A stretch of 64,000 bases of DNA, taken from Pectobacterium polaris (GTDB taxonomy: Bacteria > Pseudomonadota > Gammaproteobacteria > Enterobacterales > Enterobacteriaceae). Below the pieces are notes generated by a model that ran no database searches, was not told the origin of the DNA, and saw nothing but the letters and a program-made list of their open reading frames with translations. Within the stretch, counting starts at the first letter, position 1; every line of letters begins with the position of its first letter. The position numbers were made by a program, and so were the translations under genes. The DNA is taken from NCBI RefSeq assembly GCF_002307355.1, contig NZ_CP017481.1:1674001-1738000 (forward strand), written 5' to 3'. Positions 44,617-56,053 of the stretch are shown in pieces.

Positions 44617-46578
44617 TCAGAACTTATAGCTCACGCCGCCGTACACCGTACGTCCAGACAGGAAGTAGTCGTTGTTGGTAGCGACGTAATCCCGTTTTTC
44701 GTTGGTCAGGTTTGTGAGGCCCAGTTTCAGGTCCACATTTTTAACCGGCGTATAGGTAGCACCGATATCCACGGTATTGAAGCCGCGTGTCTTGCTGCCT
44801 TCTTTATCAAACAGATACTGGTTACCCGTGTACTGGTAAGAAATATAGGTTGATAAGTTATCCAGTGCTTGCCAGTTCAACTGCGTGTTAACCGTATTTT
44901 TCGGTGTTTGCTTCAAGCGCATTTTGGTTGTGCGGTCTTCGGCATCGACGATGGTCCAGTTGGTGGTCCAATTTAAATCATCTGTCACATCGACCCAGAA
45001 CGAAGTTTCAATCCCCTGAATTCTCGCCTTATTCACATTGATGTAGCTTATTCTTGTCATTCCAGGCAGTCGTGTTTCTGTCTGGATCATATCTTTTATG
45101 TCGTTGTTAAACAGAGTAACGCCTGCCCCGAAGCGCTCTGCTTCATAGGCGGTACCAAGTTCATAACTTACCGCAGTCTCTGGTTTAAGATCGGGATTTC
45201 CGACTTTCTGGCAACCACCACGGCAGTCAACTATTGAGTAACCTTTTGTTGATTGGGCCAGCGTTGGTGCTTTGTAGGCTTTGCTGACCCCCCCTTTTAT
45301 TACCCAGTTGTCCGTCAGGCTGTAGGTTGCGTAAGCGCGTGGACTTAACTCAGTTCCATAGACCTCATGTTGGTCGACGCGGCCTGCAAAAGTTAATGCC
45401 AAATCGCCAAGTTTAAATTCGTCTTGTAGGAAAATAGCCCCTTGGCTGACATCAACGCCTCCGCCGGGTAGGTTCATCGTGTGTTTTAGCGACGTGAGAC
45501 GATACTCGCCACCCCCAGTCAGCAGGTGATCGCCCAGATAGCCAGAAATTTGGCCATCGATAGTATGGTTATCCTGTGTCGTATCTGCTCTGCCGCCTTT
45601 GAGCTCTGAGTTATCCATTAGCTTGACGTTTTCATAGTAGTAGCGCAGTCGCGTGTCGATATTCTCCCAACTACCGTTGTGTGTTAACCCTAGGCCAAGA
45701 CGATCCATTTTTTGGATATTACGTTTTGCTACACCGTAGTTGTTCCAGTCTACATCTCGGTCATCTTTGGTATAGGTGACATCAAAGTCCAGGCTTTGTC
45801 GATCATCAATCAACCAACTTAGATTCCCTAACAGGTTGAGGTTGTCACGCTCTTCAAGTGCGTCAGTATTCGGATTTTTCGATAGTTCGGTACGCCAGGC
45901 ATCACGCTTTCCGCCATCAATAATCAAGCTACCCAACAGCGTATTCTCTATCAATGGGCCGCTGACGTAGCCGCTTAGGCGGTTGTGGTCGCCACCGGAA
46001 CCTTCGGTCGGTGCTTCAAAGTTATAGCCGATCTCACCCGTTGCTTTCTCTCCCGGCTGACGCAGAATCACGTTTACCACACCACCCAGCGCATCGGCTC
46101 CGTACAAAGAAGACATGGGGCCACGGATGACTTCAACGCGATCGATGGCGGAAACGGGGAGGGAAGCAAGATCAAAATCGTTAGCGTAGTCGCTGATCAA
46201 TGCTTCGCGTGAGTTAACCCGACGACCGTTGATCAGCAGTAAGGTGTAGTCCGCTTTCATGCCACGGATCTTGATTTCGTTACGGCCATAGGTAGATGAC
46301 GGATTGATGTTAATGCCCGGCAGCTTTTTCACCGCGTCGGTAACGTTGTTCACCGACATCTTTTCCAGCTCGGCGCGGGTGATGACAGAAACGCTAGCGG
46401 GGGCGCTTAGCGTGGTATGTTTCGTCTGTGTTGCTGTCACGACGATTTTTTCATCTGCCGCGTTTTCTGCCTGTGCGAGTGCAGGCAGTGCCAGTAACCC
46501 AGTCACCAGCAGGGCGCGATACACCTTGCTGTGTGGAAAATGATGATATGAAAAACGACTTTCCGGTTTTAGCTGCAT
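44617..46578 (-). CDS. TonB-dependent outer-membrane siderophore receptor (CirA/FepA type)
   Basis: Outer membrane receptor for a ferric catecholate. From ATG 46578 the precursor has 653 residues: signal peptide (residues 1-37, core YRALLVTGLLALPALAQA), a TonB box-like EKIVVTA, a plug domain with INGRRVNSREA, VEVIRGPMSSLYGADALGGVVNVILR, then a 22-strand-type barrel ending in GRTVYGGVSYKF with the C-terminal Phe. A longer in-frame start 25 codons upstream lacks signal-peptide character. The match is closest to CirA-like catecholate receptors. The gene follows the MFS exporter with 223 bp between and probably takes up the product of the adjacent cluster. Confidence 0.88.
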   Translation of the reverse strand: MQLKPESRFSYHHFPHSKVYRALLVTGLLALPALAQAENAADEKIVVTATQTKHTTLSAPASVSVITRAELEKMSVNNVTDAVKKLPGININPSSTYGRNEIKIRGMKADYTLLLINGRRVNSREALISDYANDFDLASLPVSAIDRVEVIRGPMSSLYGADALGGVVNVILRQPGEKATGEIGYNFEAPTEGSGGDHNRLSGYVSGPLIENTLLGSLIIDGGKRDAWRTELSKNPNTDALEERDNLNLLGNLSWLIDDRQSLDFDVTYTKDDRDVDWNNYGVAKRNIQKMDRLGLGLTHNGSWENIDTRLRYYYENVKLMDNSELKGGRADTTQDNHTIDGQISGYLGDHLLTGGGEYRLTSLKHTMNLPGGGVDVSQGAIFLQDEFKLGDLALTFAGRVDQHEVYGTELSPRAYATYSLTDNWVIKGGVSKAYKAPTLAQSTKGYSIVDCRGGCQKVGNPDLKPETAVSYELGTAYEAERFGAGVTLFNNDIKDMIQTETRLPGMTRISYINVNKARIQGIETSFWVDVTDDLNWTTNWTIVDAEDRTTKMRLKQTPKNTVNTQLNWQALDNLSTYISYQYTGNQYLFDKEGSKTRGFNTVDIGATYTPVKNVDLKLGLTNLTNEKRDYVATNNDYFLSGRTVYGGVSYKF

Positions 46579-46684
46579 GTCAAAGACCCCATCAAAGAGT
46601 GGAAAAAATATCCCCGTAAATAGCGTGTTGTATTGCGTATATTGCCGACCCACTCGTACGTGAATCGATCGGTTTATTGCCCTG

Positions 46685-48061
<1,377 letters not shown>

Positions 48062-48136
48062 GACAGGCTCACATTTAGACACAGTTAGTAAAATATTTGC
48101 GCAGTCTAGCGCAGCTTAATTTTCCTGACAATGAAT

Positions 48137-48155
48137 GATAAGTATTTTCATTATC
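48137..48155. promoter_or_regulatory. Fur box on the MFS side of the divergent promoter
   Basis: GATAAGTATTTTCATTATC matches 15 of 19 positions of the Fur consensus. It lies 76 bp upstream of the MFS ATG. Confidence 0.7.
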
Positions 48156-48338
48156 ATCTGTGATGTGGGTTTTATAATCAATACATTCCATTTGCTAATC
48201 ATTATCCATTCTGAAACATACACAAAAAAATTGATTAACATCAATTTAACCCCTAATTACTGGGCGTGAATTACCATTCTGTGGAAGGATTGACCGAACA
48301 CGTTACTTCAGTGTAATTTAACTGCGCTTAATATAAAT

Positions 48339-48357
48339 GATAATGATTTTAATAATC
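48339..48357. promoter_or_regulatory. Fur box on the entC side of the divergent promoter
   Basis: GATAATGATTTTAATAATC matches 15 of 19 positions of the Fur consensus, 36 bp before the entC start. Overlapping registers extend it through AATCATT. Confidence 0.75.
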
Positions 48358-48392
48358 ATTGGTATTTAATTTGCGAGCGCAGGAGCTGTCTT

Positions 48393-49589
48393 GTGGATAC
48401 ACTGATTACAGAAACTGAAGCATCTAGCGGGCTAACCTATTCGGAACAAACCGCTTTTTTATATGCATCGGAACACCGAAGCCTTTCTACTTCTGGCTTA
48501 TTTGAACGTATTTCTTCCCCTGTTTGTGTTCCGGGCTCGCACGATGACAGGCTTAGCCCTGCAATCGCGCAGGCATTCCAGCGAGCGCGTCAGGCAGGGC
48601 AGTCGCTGCCTATTGTTGTGGGGGCGATTCCCTTTGATACCACGCAACCGTCTTGTCTCTATATCCCTGATAGTTATACCGTTACGACGAAGTCTGAACT
48701 CGTCAGCCGTGCCCGTAAGCACACGGCTGCGGGTCCTACCGCGTTAACGTTAAACAGCGTCCCGGACGAATGTCAGTTCAAGTCCATCGTGGCAGAGGCC
48801 GTTGAGCGCTTCCGCCGTGGTGAACTTAGCAAAGCGGTGCTGTCACGTATTCTGGACATTGAGCTGGCGAGCCCCGTTAAGGCGCAAACGATCCTCAATA
48901 ACCTGATGGTGCAGAACGCGGGTGGCTATCACTTCTCACTGCCGCTGCCGGATGGTTCGGTCTTGCTGGGGGCGAGCCCGGAACTGCTGCTGCGTAAGCA
49001 GGGGAACGTCATTGTTTCTAATCCGCTGGCGGGATCGGCGCGACGAATGAACGATGAACATCTGGATTACCTCAACAGTCAGCGCCTGCTGAAATCGGGC
49101 AAAGACAAGCACGAACATAAGCTGGTGGTGGACGACATTCGCCAACGCTTGATGCCGCTGTGCGCGTCGTTAACGATTCCATCGGTCCCTTCGCTGATGC
49201 ACACCGCCTCCATGTGGCACCTGTCTACCGCTATTCGCGGTGAACTGGCGAACCCAGAGATGACGGCGCTTCAGGTCGCCTGCCAGCTCCATCCGACCCC
49301 CGCACTGTGCGGCTTCCCAACGCAGGAAGCACGTCAACTGATCGCCGAGCTGGAACCGCACGATCGTGGCGTATTCAGCGGCATCGTCGGCTGGTGTGAT
49401 GCCAACGGCGATGGTGAATGGGCGATAGCGATTCGCTGCGGCACCATTAAACACAACAAAGTCCGTCTGTTTGCTGGCGCGGGCATTGTTGAGGCATCCG
49501 TCCCCGAGGATGAATGGGCTGAAACCGCCGCCAAATTAAACACGATGCTGAATGCGTTTGGGCTTAACTCAGGTGTGGATGGACTATGA
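48393..49589 (+). CDS. entC: Isochorismate synthase (EntC/DhbC/AmoC type)
   Basis: Converts chorismate to isochorismate, the first step toward 2,3-dihydroxybenzoate. The 398-residue protein uses a GTG start with AGGAG 7 nt upstream. Motifs of the chorismate-utilising fold: [48 protein letters not shown] and the C-terminal [21 protein letters not shown]. Its stop overlaps the entE ATG (ATGA). First gene of the entC-entE-entB-NRPS1-entA-NRPS2-NRPS3 operon behind a Fur box. Confidence 0.93.
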   Translation: MDTLITETEASSGLTYSEQTAFLYASEHRSLSTSGLFERISSPVCVPGSHDDRLSPAIAQAFQRARQAGQSLPIVVGAIPFDTTQPSCLYIPDSYTVTTKSELVSRARKHTAAGPTALTLNSVPDECQFKSIVAEAVERFRRGELSKAVLSRILDIELASPVKAQTILNNLMVQNAGGYHFSLPLPDGSVLLGASPELLLRKQGNVIVSNPLAGSARRMNDEHLDYLNSQRLLKSGKDKHEHKLVVDDIRQRLMPLCASLTIPSVPSLMHTASMWHLSTAIRGELANPEMTALQVACQLHPTPALCGFPTQEARQLIAELEPHDRGVFSGIVGWCDANGDGEWAIAIRCGTIKHNKVRLFAGAGIVEASVPEDEWAETAAKLNTMLNAFGLNSGVDGL

Positions 49590-51229
49590 GCATTGAATTT
49601 ACGCCCTGGCCAGAGGAACTGGCACAGCGTTATCGCGACAAGGGATACTGGACCGGCCTGCCGTTGACGGATGCCTGGGAGCGCCATCTGGCGACGCAGC
49701 CCGACGCCATTGCGGTGGTGTGCGGCGAGCGGCAGTGGAGCTATCGGGAACTGGATCGACAGTCTTCCGCACTGGCATCGCGCCTGACGGAAAGCGGCCT
49801 GCGCTGTGGCGACACCGCGCTGGTACAGTTGCCGAACGTGGCCGAGTTCTACCTGACCTTTTTTGCGTTGCTGAAAATGGGCGTCGCGCCAGTTAACGCA
49901 CTGTTCAGCCATAACAAGCTGGAGCTGCTGTCGTACGCCACGCAGATCGAACCGCGCTTGTTGATCGCCTCGGCTGAACATTCACTGTTTGGCAACGGTG
50001 AATTTCTGGATCGGCTACAGACGCAGGTTCCCCGTCTGCAAACGGTGGTGATGCTCGGCGACAGCCCGCTGGGGCACAGTCTGTCAGACTGGTTGCAGCC
50101 GCGCGCGTCAACCAGCCAGTATCAGCCTTCTGCGCCGGGGCAGGTGGCTTTCTTCCAGCTTTCTGGCGGCAGTACCGGCACGCCGAAGCTGATTCCCCGC
50201 ACCCATGACGACTATTACTACAGCGTGCGCCGCAGCGTGGAAATTTGCGAGCTTACGCCGCAAACCCGCTACCTGTGTGCCTTGCCCGCGCCGCATAACT
50301 TCCCGTTAAGTTCGCCCGGTTCGCTCGGCGTGTTTTACGCCGGTGGACGCGTCGTACTGGCGCCAGATCCGGGGGCGATGACCTGCTTCCCGCTGATCGA
50401 ACGCCATCAGATCGATATTACCTCGCTGGTGCCGCCCGCTGCTGCGCTGTGGATCCAAGCGGCCGAACAGTTTGGTGGCGCGCTGCGTAGCCTGAAAATC
50501 TTGCAGGTGGGCGGTGCGAAGCTGAGTGAAACCGTCGCACGCCGTATTCCAGCGGTGTTGGGCTGCCAGCTACAGCAGGTGCTCGGTATGGCGGAAGGGC
50601 TGGTGAACTACACCCGACTGGACGACAGCGATGAGCACACCTTCACGACGCAAGGCTATCCGATGAGCCCGGACGATGAAGTGAAAGTGTTGGACATCGA
50701 CGGTAATCCGGTGCCGAGAGGCGAAGCGGGTCTGCTGGCGACGCGCGGCCCGTATACTTTCCGCGGCTATTACCGCAGCCCGGAACACAATGCCCGCGCC
50801 TTCGACAGTGAAGGTTTCTACCATTCGGGCGATGTGGTGCAGATGACCGAAGATGGCTATTTATGCGTGGTCGGACGGGAGAAAGATCAGATTAACCGAG
50901 GCGGTGAAAAGATTGCCGCGGAAGAGATCGAAAATCTGCTGCTCAAGCATGACGGCATTCTCCATGCCGCGCTGGTGTCCATGCCCGATCCGATTATGGG
51001 CGAAAAGAGCTGCGCTTTTCTGGTGGTCAGCGATTCCTCGCTGAAAGCCATCACGTTAAGAAAATATCTTCGCAATCAGGGTATTGCTGAATTCAAACTG
51101 CCGGACCGCTTCGAGATGATCGACACCTTACCCGTTACGCCGGTCGGCAAGATTGATAAGAAATCACTCCGTCAGCGCATCCAGACCCAACTTAGCACTC
51201 AAGCCGAACGTAGTATTCAAAACCAATAA
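49586..51229 (+). CDS. entE: 2,3-Dihydroxybenzoate-AMP ligase (EntE/DhbE/AmoE type)
   Basis: Activates 2,3-dihydroxybenzoate with ATP and loads it onto the aryl carrier domain of EntB. 547 residues. It starts with the family [22 protein letters not shown] region and has the adenylate motif [25 protein letters not shown] (around residues 190-212), ACHFNFP-type region [11 protein letters not shown], the [17 protein letters not shown] motif and the C-terminal Lys in [12 protein letters not shown]. Overlaps entC by 4 nt and is followed by entB 10 nt later. Confidence 0.94.
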   Translation: MSIEFTPWPEELAQRYRDKGYWTGLPLTDAWERHLATQPDAIAVVCGERQWSYRELDRQSSALASRLTESGLRCGDTALVQLPNVAEFYLTFFALLKMGVAPVNALFSHNKLELLSYATQIEPRLLIASAEHSLFGNGEFLDRLQTQVPRLQTVVMLGDSPLGHSLSDWLQPRASTSQYQPSAPGQVAFFQLSGGSTGTPKLIPRTHDDYYYSVRRSVEICELTPQTRYLCALPAPHNFPLSSPGSLGVFYAGGRVVLAPDPGAMTCFPLIERHQIDITSLVPPAAALWIQAAEQFGGALRSLKILQVGGAKLSETVARRIPAVLGCQLQQVLGMAEGLVNYTRLDDSDEHTFTTQGYPMSPDDEVKVLDIDGNPVPRGEAGLLATRGPYTFRGYYRSPEHNARAFDSEGFYHSGDVVQMTEDGYLCVVGREKDQINRGGEKIAAEEIENLLLKHDGILHAALVSMPDPIMGEKSCAFLVVSDSSLKAITLRKYLRNQGIAEFKLPDRFEMIDTLPVTPVGKIDKKSLRQRIQTQLSTQAERSIQNQ

Positions 51230-51239
51230 GGATTTTGTG

Positions 51240-52115
51240 ATGGCAATCCCTTCTATTGCTTCTTATCCCCTGCCGCGCGCACAGGATTTCCCTGAGAATA
51301 AAGTTTCCTGGGCGTTTGAACCCGAGCGCGCGGTGCTGCTGATTCACGACATGCAGGACTATTTCGTGAATTTCTATGGTGCGGACAGCCCGCTGGCGCA
51401 GCAGTTGATTGAGAACATTGTGGCGTTGCGAACCTACTGCAAAGCACAGGGGATTCCGGTGGTGTATACCGCGCAGCCGAACGAGCAAAGTGCGGCCGAC
51501 CGTGCGCTGCTGAACGACATGTGGGGCGCAGGGCTGAACAATCATCCTGAAAAACAGCGCGTCGTGAACGCGCTGACACCGGATGAGCACGACACGGTGC
51601 TGGTGAAGTGGCGCTACAGCGCATTCCACCGTTCACCGCTGGAACCGATGATGAAAGAGATGGGCAAAGATCAGCTGATTATCTGCGGCGTTTACGGGCA
51701 TATCGGCTGCATGATTACCGCGACGGATGCCTTTATGCGCGACATCAAGCCGTTCATGGTCGGCGATGCAGTGGCGGATTTCTCACTTCAGGAACACCAG
51801 ATGGCGCTGAAATATGTGGCGACGCGCGTCGGACGGGTGGTTAGCACGGCAGAACTCACAGGAGCAAAAATGGCACAGGCACTGACGAAACAAGGACTGA
51901 GAGCGCACCTGCTGACCTTGATCGACGAAGAAGAGGATCAGTTCGATGAAGATGAAAATCTGATCGACTACGGTTTGGATTCGGTGCGCATGATGTCACT
52001 GCTGACTGAATGGCGTAATCAGGGCGTCACGCTGAGCTTTGTCGATCTGGCGCGTAACCCTAGCCTGAATGCCTGGTGGGCGCTGATCGAAAAACAGCAG
52101 GGAGCCGCATCATGA
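51240..52115 (+). CDS. entB: Isochorismatase with C-terminal aryl carrier domain (EntB/DhbB/AmoB type)
   Basis: The N-terminal domain (residues ~1-210) hydrolyses isochorismate to 2,3-dihydro-2,3-dihydroxybenzoate; catalytic-region segments include AVLLIHDMQDYFV and GVYGHIGCMITATDAFMRDI. The C-terminal aryl carrier domain (residues ~215-291) carries the phosphopantetheine Ser in IDYGLDSVRMMSL, about residue 247. ATG 51240 is preferred over an upstream start that would lie inside entE. The stop overlaps the NRPS1 ATG. Confidence 0.94.
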   Translation: MAIPSIASYPLPRAQDFPENKVSWAFEPERAVLLIHDMQDYFVNFYGADSPLAQQLIENIVALRTYCKAQGIPVVYTAQPNEQSAADRALLNDMWGAGLNNHPEKQRVVNALTPDEHDTVLVKWRYSAFHRSPLEPMMKEMGKDQLIICGVYGHIGCMITATDAFMRDIKPFMVGDAVADFSLQEHQMALKYVATRVGRVVSTAELTGAKMAQALTKQGLRAHLLTLIDEEEDQFDEDENLIDYGLDSVRMMSLLTEWRNQGVTLSFVDLARNPSLNAWWALIEKQQGAAS

Positions 52116-55100
52116 AGCCTTTGAGCGTTGCGCAGCGCGGACTGTGGTTAGGTCATGCCCTGAACGATGATAAGGCGACGTTCAACACGGCAGAGTGCAT
52201 CGCGTTTGATGGCAAGGTCGATATTGAAGCCATGCTGAGCGCGATCCGTCAGGCGGTCATGGAGTGTGAGTGCCTGTACTGCCAGTTTGTTGAGGTTGCC
52301 GGTGAACATGCCGACCAGCCGGAAATCGGCTTTGTAGCTTCACAACTGCCAGTGCCGATTGGCGTGCTGCCGATTATTGAACTGTTGCCTGCGCCGATGA
52401 AGGATGAAGAGCAGACGATACGCCAGTGGGCGCGTGAGGAAATTGCTCGGCCGCTGGATTTGCTGAACGGCTTACCCTGCCGCTTTGCGCTGCTGTGTGG
52501 TGAAAAACGTGATTTTCTCTACAGTTGCGTTCACCACATTGCGCTGGACGGCTTTGGCACGACGATGCTGTTTCAACGTATCGCCCAGATCTATACCGCG
52601 CTGACGGCGGGGCAACCCGTGGCGGTGGCGGAGTTCGGCCCGTTCAGCGAGGTGCTGGAAGAAGAACAGCAGCGTGATGCCAGCGGGCAGACGGCGCAGG
52701 CGCGTGATTTCTGGCTGGAAACGCTGAATGCGATGCCGGAACCGGCCAGTTTCAGCGAGAAGAAAGCACCGATTGCGGCGCGTTTTTTGCGCCAGAGCAG
52801 CGTGTTGCCGACGGATATTTGGCAGCCGCTGACGGCGCTGTGTGAAGGTAACAAAATCAGCTGGCCGGATCTGTTTCTGGCGATGCTGGCGACGCACCTC
52901 AAGCTGGTGTCCGGCAGCGACAGATTGACGTTCGGCATGATGGTGATGAACCGTATCGGCTCCGCCTCGCTGACGGTGCCGAGCATGCAGATGAATATCG
53001 TGCCGCTGTGCATTCAGGTGGATGAACAGGCGGACTTTGTCACATTGGCGCAGCAGGTTGCCCGCACCAAACGCACGCTGCGTCGTCATCAGCATTATCG
53101 CTATGAGCATTTACGGCGCGATCTGAACCGTGTCGGCGGCGAGCAGCGACTTTTCGGCCCGCTGATCAATATCATGCCGTTCGATCATCCGCTCAACTAC
53201 GGATCGCTGTCGTCCAGCACGCTGAATCTCAGCGCCGGACCGGTAGAAGATCTGACGATCGAGATCCATTTCAAACCCGATGGCACACCGGTATTGGATT
53301 TTGATGCCAACCCGGCTTGTTACAGCGCGGAAGCGCTCGCCAGCCTGCAAGAAACACTGTTTACGCTGCTTCAACGCTGGCTGGCACAGCCGCAGCAAAC
53401 CAGCGGCGAGCTGCTGGGACGCTGGCTGCGTGAAGAACGTGAACTGGCGCTGATCACCAGCCGCGAGCCTGAACCGTTTGTCGAACCGGTTCTGACGGCG
53501 ATTGCCAAGCAGGCGCGTAAAAACCCGCATCATCCAGCGCTGACGCAGCGTGACCGGCAGTACAGCTACCAGCAGTTGCTGGATCTGAGCGGTCAGGCCG
53601 CTGCGGCGCTGCATGAGCGCGGCGTTCAGCCCGGTGAGCGCATCGGCATTATGCTGAACCGCAGCCCGGAAACCATTATTTGCCTGCTGTCCGTGATGCA
53701 GTGCGGCGCGGTATATGTGCCGCTCGATCCTGAACAGCCGCACGAACGTCAGCAGCACATCATCCAGATTGCCGGGCTACGCACGATTGTGACGCAGGCG
53801 GATTACCAGCATCGGCTGGCGTCGGTCTTTTCCGGCGAGATCGTTCTGGCGGGGCATCTTCTGTCATCCAGCGCACAGGCTGCCGCGCTGCCGCCTGTGG
53901 AAGCGAGAGACGGGCAGATTGCCTATGTCATGTTCACCTCGGGATCGACTGGATTGCCGAAGGGTGTGGAGATCGGCGCCAGCGCGCTGGATCACTTCAC
54001 GGCAGCGGCACGCCAGCGCTACGGCCTGCGTGCAACGGATCGCGTGCTGCAATTTGCCCCGTTCAATTTCGATGCCAGCATTGAAGAAATTTTCGCCACG
54101 CTGACCAGCGGTGCAACGCTGGTGCTGCGTACCGACGAGATGCTGGAATCGATTCCGACCTTTGTCGAACAGGTAGAAGAACAGGCGATTACGCTGCTCG
54201 ATCTGCCGACCGCATTTTGGAACGAATGGGTGGTAGGGCTGAAAACCGGCACGTTGACCATGCCTTCCGCACTGCGCGCCATCATCATCGGCGGTGAGGC
54301 GGTGTACCCCGAACAGCTGGCGCAGTGGCAACGCCATGCGCCGAACACGCTGCGCTTAATCAACACCTATGGCCCAACCGAAACCACGGTGGTAGCGACC
54401 AGCTGCGATCTGCAAACACAGTCTGCCGAAGTGGCACAGCTTCCTATCGGTCTGCCGCTGGCGGGTGTCAACGCGCTGATTCTGGCGGCAGGTGACCGCC
54501 CTGCGGCGGAAGGCGAGCTGGTGCTGCTGGGGCCAACGCTGGCAGCGGGTTATATCGGTACAGAACACACGGCGTTTACGCAAATAGCGGTGGGCGATCA
54601 GGCGCTTCCTGCTTACCGCACCGGTGACAGAGTACGGCTGGAGAAAGGACAGTTGCTGTACCTCGGGCGCATGGACAACGAGTTTAAAATCAGCGGCTAC
54701 CGGATCCAGCCAGGCGAAGTTGAAGCCCATCTGCTGGCGCAGCCGGACGTCGATGAAGCCTGCGTACAGGGCATTGTTTACCCCAACGGCGTGCGGCGTC
54801 TGGTGGCGTTTGTTGCCACGAAAGCAGGCGAGATTGATGCGCGTGCGCTGAAGCAGCGTCTGGGCAGCGTTCTGCCGCCAGCAATGATCCCGACCGATTA
54901 TCGCGCCTTCCGCCAGTTGCCGAAAACCGGTTCCAACAAGGTCGATCGCAAGCGTCTATTAGCGGAATACCGCGACGAAGCACCGGCGCAGGCATTAGCC
55001 AACGAAACCGAGAACCGGGTCAGTGCCATCTGGCAGCAGATCCTCGGCGTGTCGGGGATCCAATCGCGGGATAACTTCTTCGAACTGGGTGGACAGTCGT

Positions 55101-55255
55101 TGCAGACCATCCAGATCGTCAACCGTCTGGCTGCCGAATTTTCCGTCAGCATCAAGGTGTCTGATGTGTTCGATCATCCTCAGCTCAGCGACTTCTGCCG
55201 CTATCTGGACGACAGGCTGTCACAGGATGAAAACAGCGTGGAAATGGTGTGGTAG
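52112..55255 (+). CDS. Nonribosomal peptide synthetase 1, C-A-T (AmoF-like, Lys-type A domain)
   Basis: A 1047-residue single module. Condensation domain residues ~1-430 with HHIALDG at 141; adenylation domain ~450-940 with FTSGSTGLPKGV (~609), FDASIEE (~654), YGPTE (~752); carrier domain with Ser ~995 in LGGQSLQ. There is no thioesterase, so unlike EntF it passes its product on. Reading pocket residues by eye against GrsA gives D-A-E-D-I-G-T-V-V-K; the two acidic positions (239, 278) suit a basic residue and the string resembles lysine codes. The tail (SQDENSVEMVW) is acidic, fitting a docking partner for NRPS2. ATG overlaps the entB stop (ATGA). Confidence 0.88.
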   Translation: MKPLSVAQRGLWLGHALNDDKATFNTAECIAFDGKVDIEAMLSAIRQAVMECECLYCQFVEVAGEHADQPEIGFVASQLPVPIGVLPIIELLPAPMKDEEQTIRQWAREEIARPLDLLNGLPCRFALLCGEKRDFLYSCVHHIALDGFGTTMLFQRIAQIYTALTAGQPVAVAEFGPFSEVLEEEQQRDASGQTAQARDFWLETLNAMPEPASFSEKKAPIAARFLRQSSVLPTDIWQPLTALCEGNKISWPDLFLAMLATHLKLVSGSDRLTFGMMVMNRIGSASLTVPSMQMNIVPLCIQVDEQADFVTLAQQVARTKRTLRRHQHYRYEHLRRDLNRVGGEQRLFGPLINIMPFDHPLNYGSLSSSTLNLSAGPVEDLTIEIHFKPDGTPVLDFDANPACYSAEALASLQETLFTLLQRWLAQPQQTSGELLGRWLREERELALITSREPEPFVEPVLTAIAKQARKNPHHPALTQRDRQYSYQQLLDLSGQAAAALHERGVQPGERIGIMLNRSPETIICLLSVMQCGAVYVPLDPEQPHERQQHIIQIAGLRTIVTQADYQHRLASVFSGEIVLAGHLLSSSAQAAALPPVEARDGQIAYVMFTSGSTGLPKGVEIGASALDHFTAAARQRYGLRATDRVLQFAPFNFDASIEEIFATLTSGATLVLRTDEMLESIPTFVEQVEEQAITLLDLPTAFWNEWVVGLKTGTLTMPSALRAIIIGGEAVYPEQLAQWQRHAPNTLRLINTYGPTETTVVATSCDLQTQSAEVAQLPIGLPLAGVNALILAAGDRPAAEGELVLLGPTLAAGYIGTEHTAFTQIAVGDQALPAYRTGDRVRLEKGQLLYLGRMDNEFKISGYRIQPGEVEAHLLAQPDVDEACVQGIVYPNGVRRLVAFVATKAGEIDARALKQRLGSVLPPAMIPTDYRAFRQLPKTGSNKVDRKRLLAEYRDEAPAQALANETENRVSAIWQQILGVSGIQSRDNFFELGGQSLQTIQIVNRLAAEFSVSIKVSDVFDHPQLSDFCRYLDDRLSQDENSVEMVW

Positions 55256-55260
55256 GGAAA

Positions 55261-56031
55261 ATGATGAACAAGGCACAACCTCTTCAGTTTGATTTCAGCG
55301 GCCAGACCGTCTGGGTTACGGGTGCGGCGAGCGGCATTGGCGAAAGCATTGCCCGCCAGTTTGTCGCGCTGGGCGCGAACGTGATCGGCTTCGACCGCGC
55401 ATTCCGACATCAGGATCATCCGTTTACCTGTGTGACGCTGGATATCAGCGAGCCGGACAGCGTGACGGCGGTCTGTCGCCAGCAGCTGGCGGAAACGGGA
55501 CTCGACGTTCTGGTCAACGCGGCCGGGATTCTGCGTCTGGGTGATATCGACGCGTTGAGCGTCGATGACTGGCATCAGTGTATTAACGTCAATGCCTCCG
55601 GTGCGTTTTACCTGCTAAACGCACTGGTTCCGCATTTCAAGCAGCAGCGCCGTGGCACGATTGTCTGCGTCGGCTCCAATGCCGCGCATGTGCCACGTCT
55701 ACAGATGGCGGCGTACTGCGCTTCGAAAGCGGCGCTTACCAGCCTGTCTCACTGCGCGGGTCTTGAGTTAGCGCCTTACGGCGTGCGCTGCAATCTGGTG
55801 TCGCCGGGATCGACGGATACGCCGATGCAGCGCGGCATGTGGCACAGCGCCGATGCCGAACAGCGCACTATCGCGGGCTTTCCTGACCAGTACAAACTGG
55901 GAATCCCGCTGGGCAAGATTGCTCAGCCGGAAGAGATTGCCAATACCGTGGTTTTTCTGGCTTCCGATCTGGCCAGCCACATCACCATGCAGGACGTGGT
56001 GGTGGATGGCGGGGCAACGCTGACGGCCTGA
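55261..56031 (+). CDS. entA: 2,3-Dihydro-2,3-dihydroxybenzoate dehydrogenase (EntA/DhbA/AmoA type)
   Basis: Short-chain dehydrogenase that oxidises the EntB product to 2,3-dihydroxybenzoate with NAD+. 256 residues from ATG 55261. It has the NAD-binding TGAASGIG, NAAG, and the catalytic Ser (SNAAHVP) with YCASK. A GTG 12 nt earlier would overlap the NRPS1 stop and is less likely. Its position between two synthetase genes is the same as amoA between amoF and amoG. Confidence 0.93.
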   Translation: MMNKAQPLQFDFSGQTVWVTGAASGIGESIARQFVALGANVIGFDRAFRHQDHPFTCVTLDISEPDSVTAVCRQQLAETGLDVLVNAAGILRLGDIDALSVDDWHQCINVNASGAFYLLNALVPHFKQQRRGTIVCVGSNAAHVPRLQMAAYCASKAALTSLSHCAGLELAPYGVRCNLVSPGSTDTPMQRGMWHSADAEQRTIAGFPDQYKLGIPLGKIAQPEEIANTVVFLASDLASHITMQDVVVDGGATLTA

Positions 56032-56053
56032 TTTGCTGAGAGAGTGACAAGTC

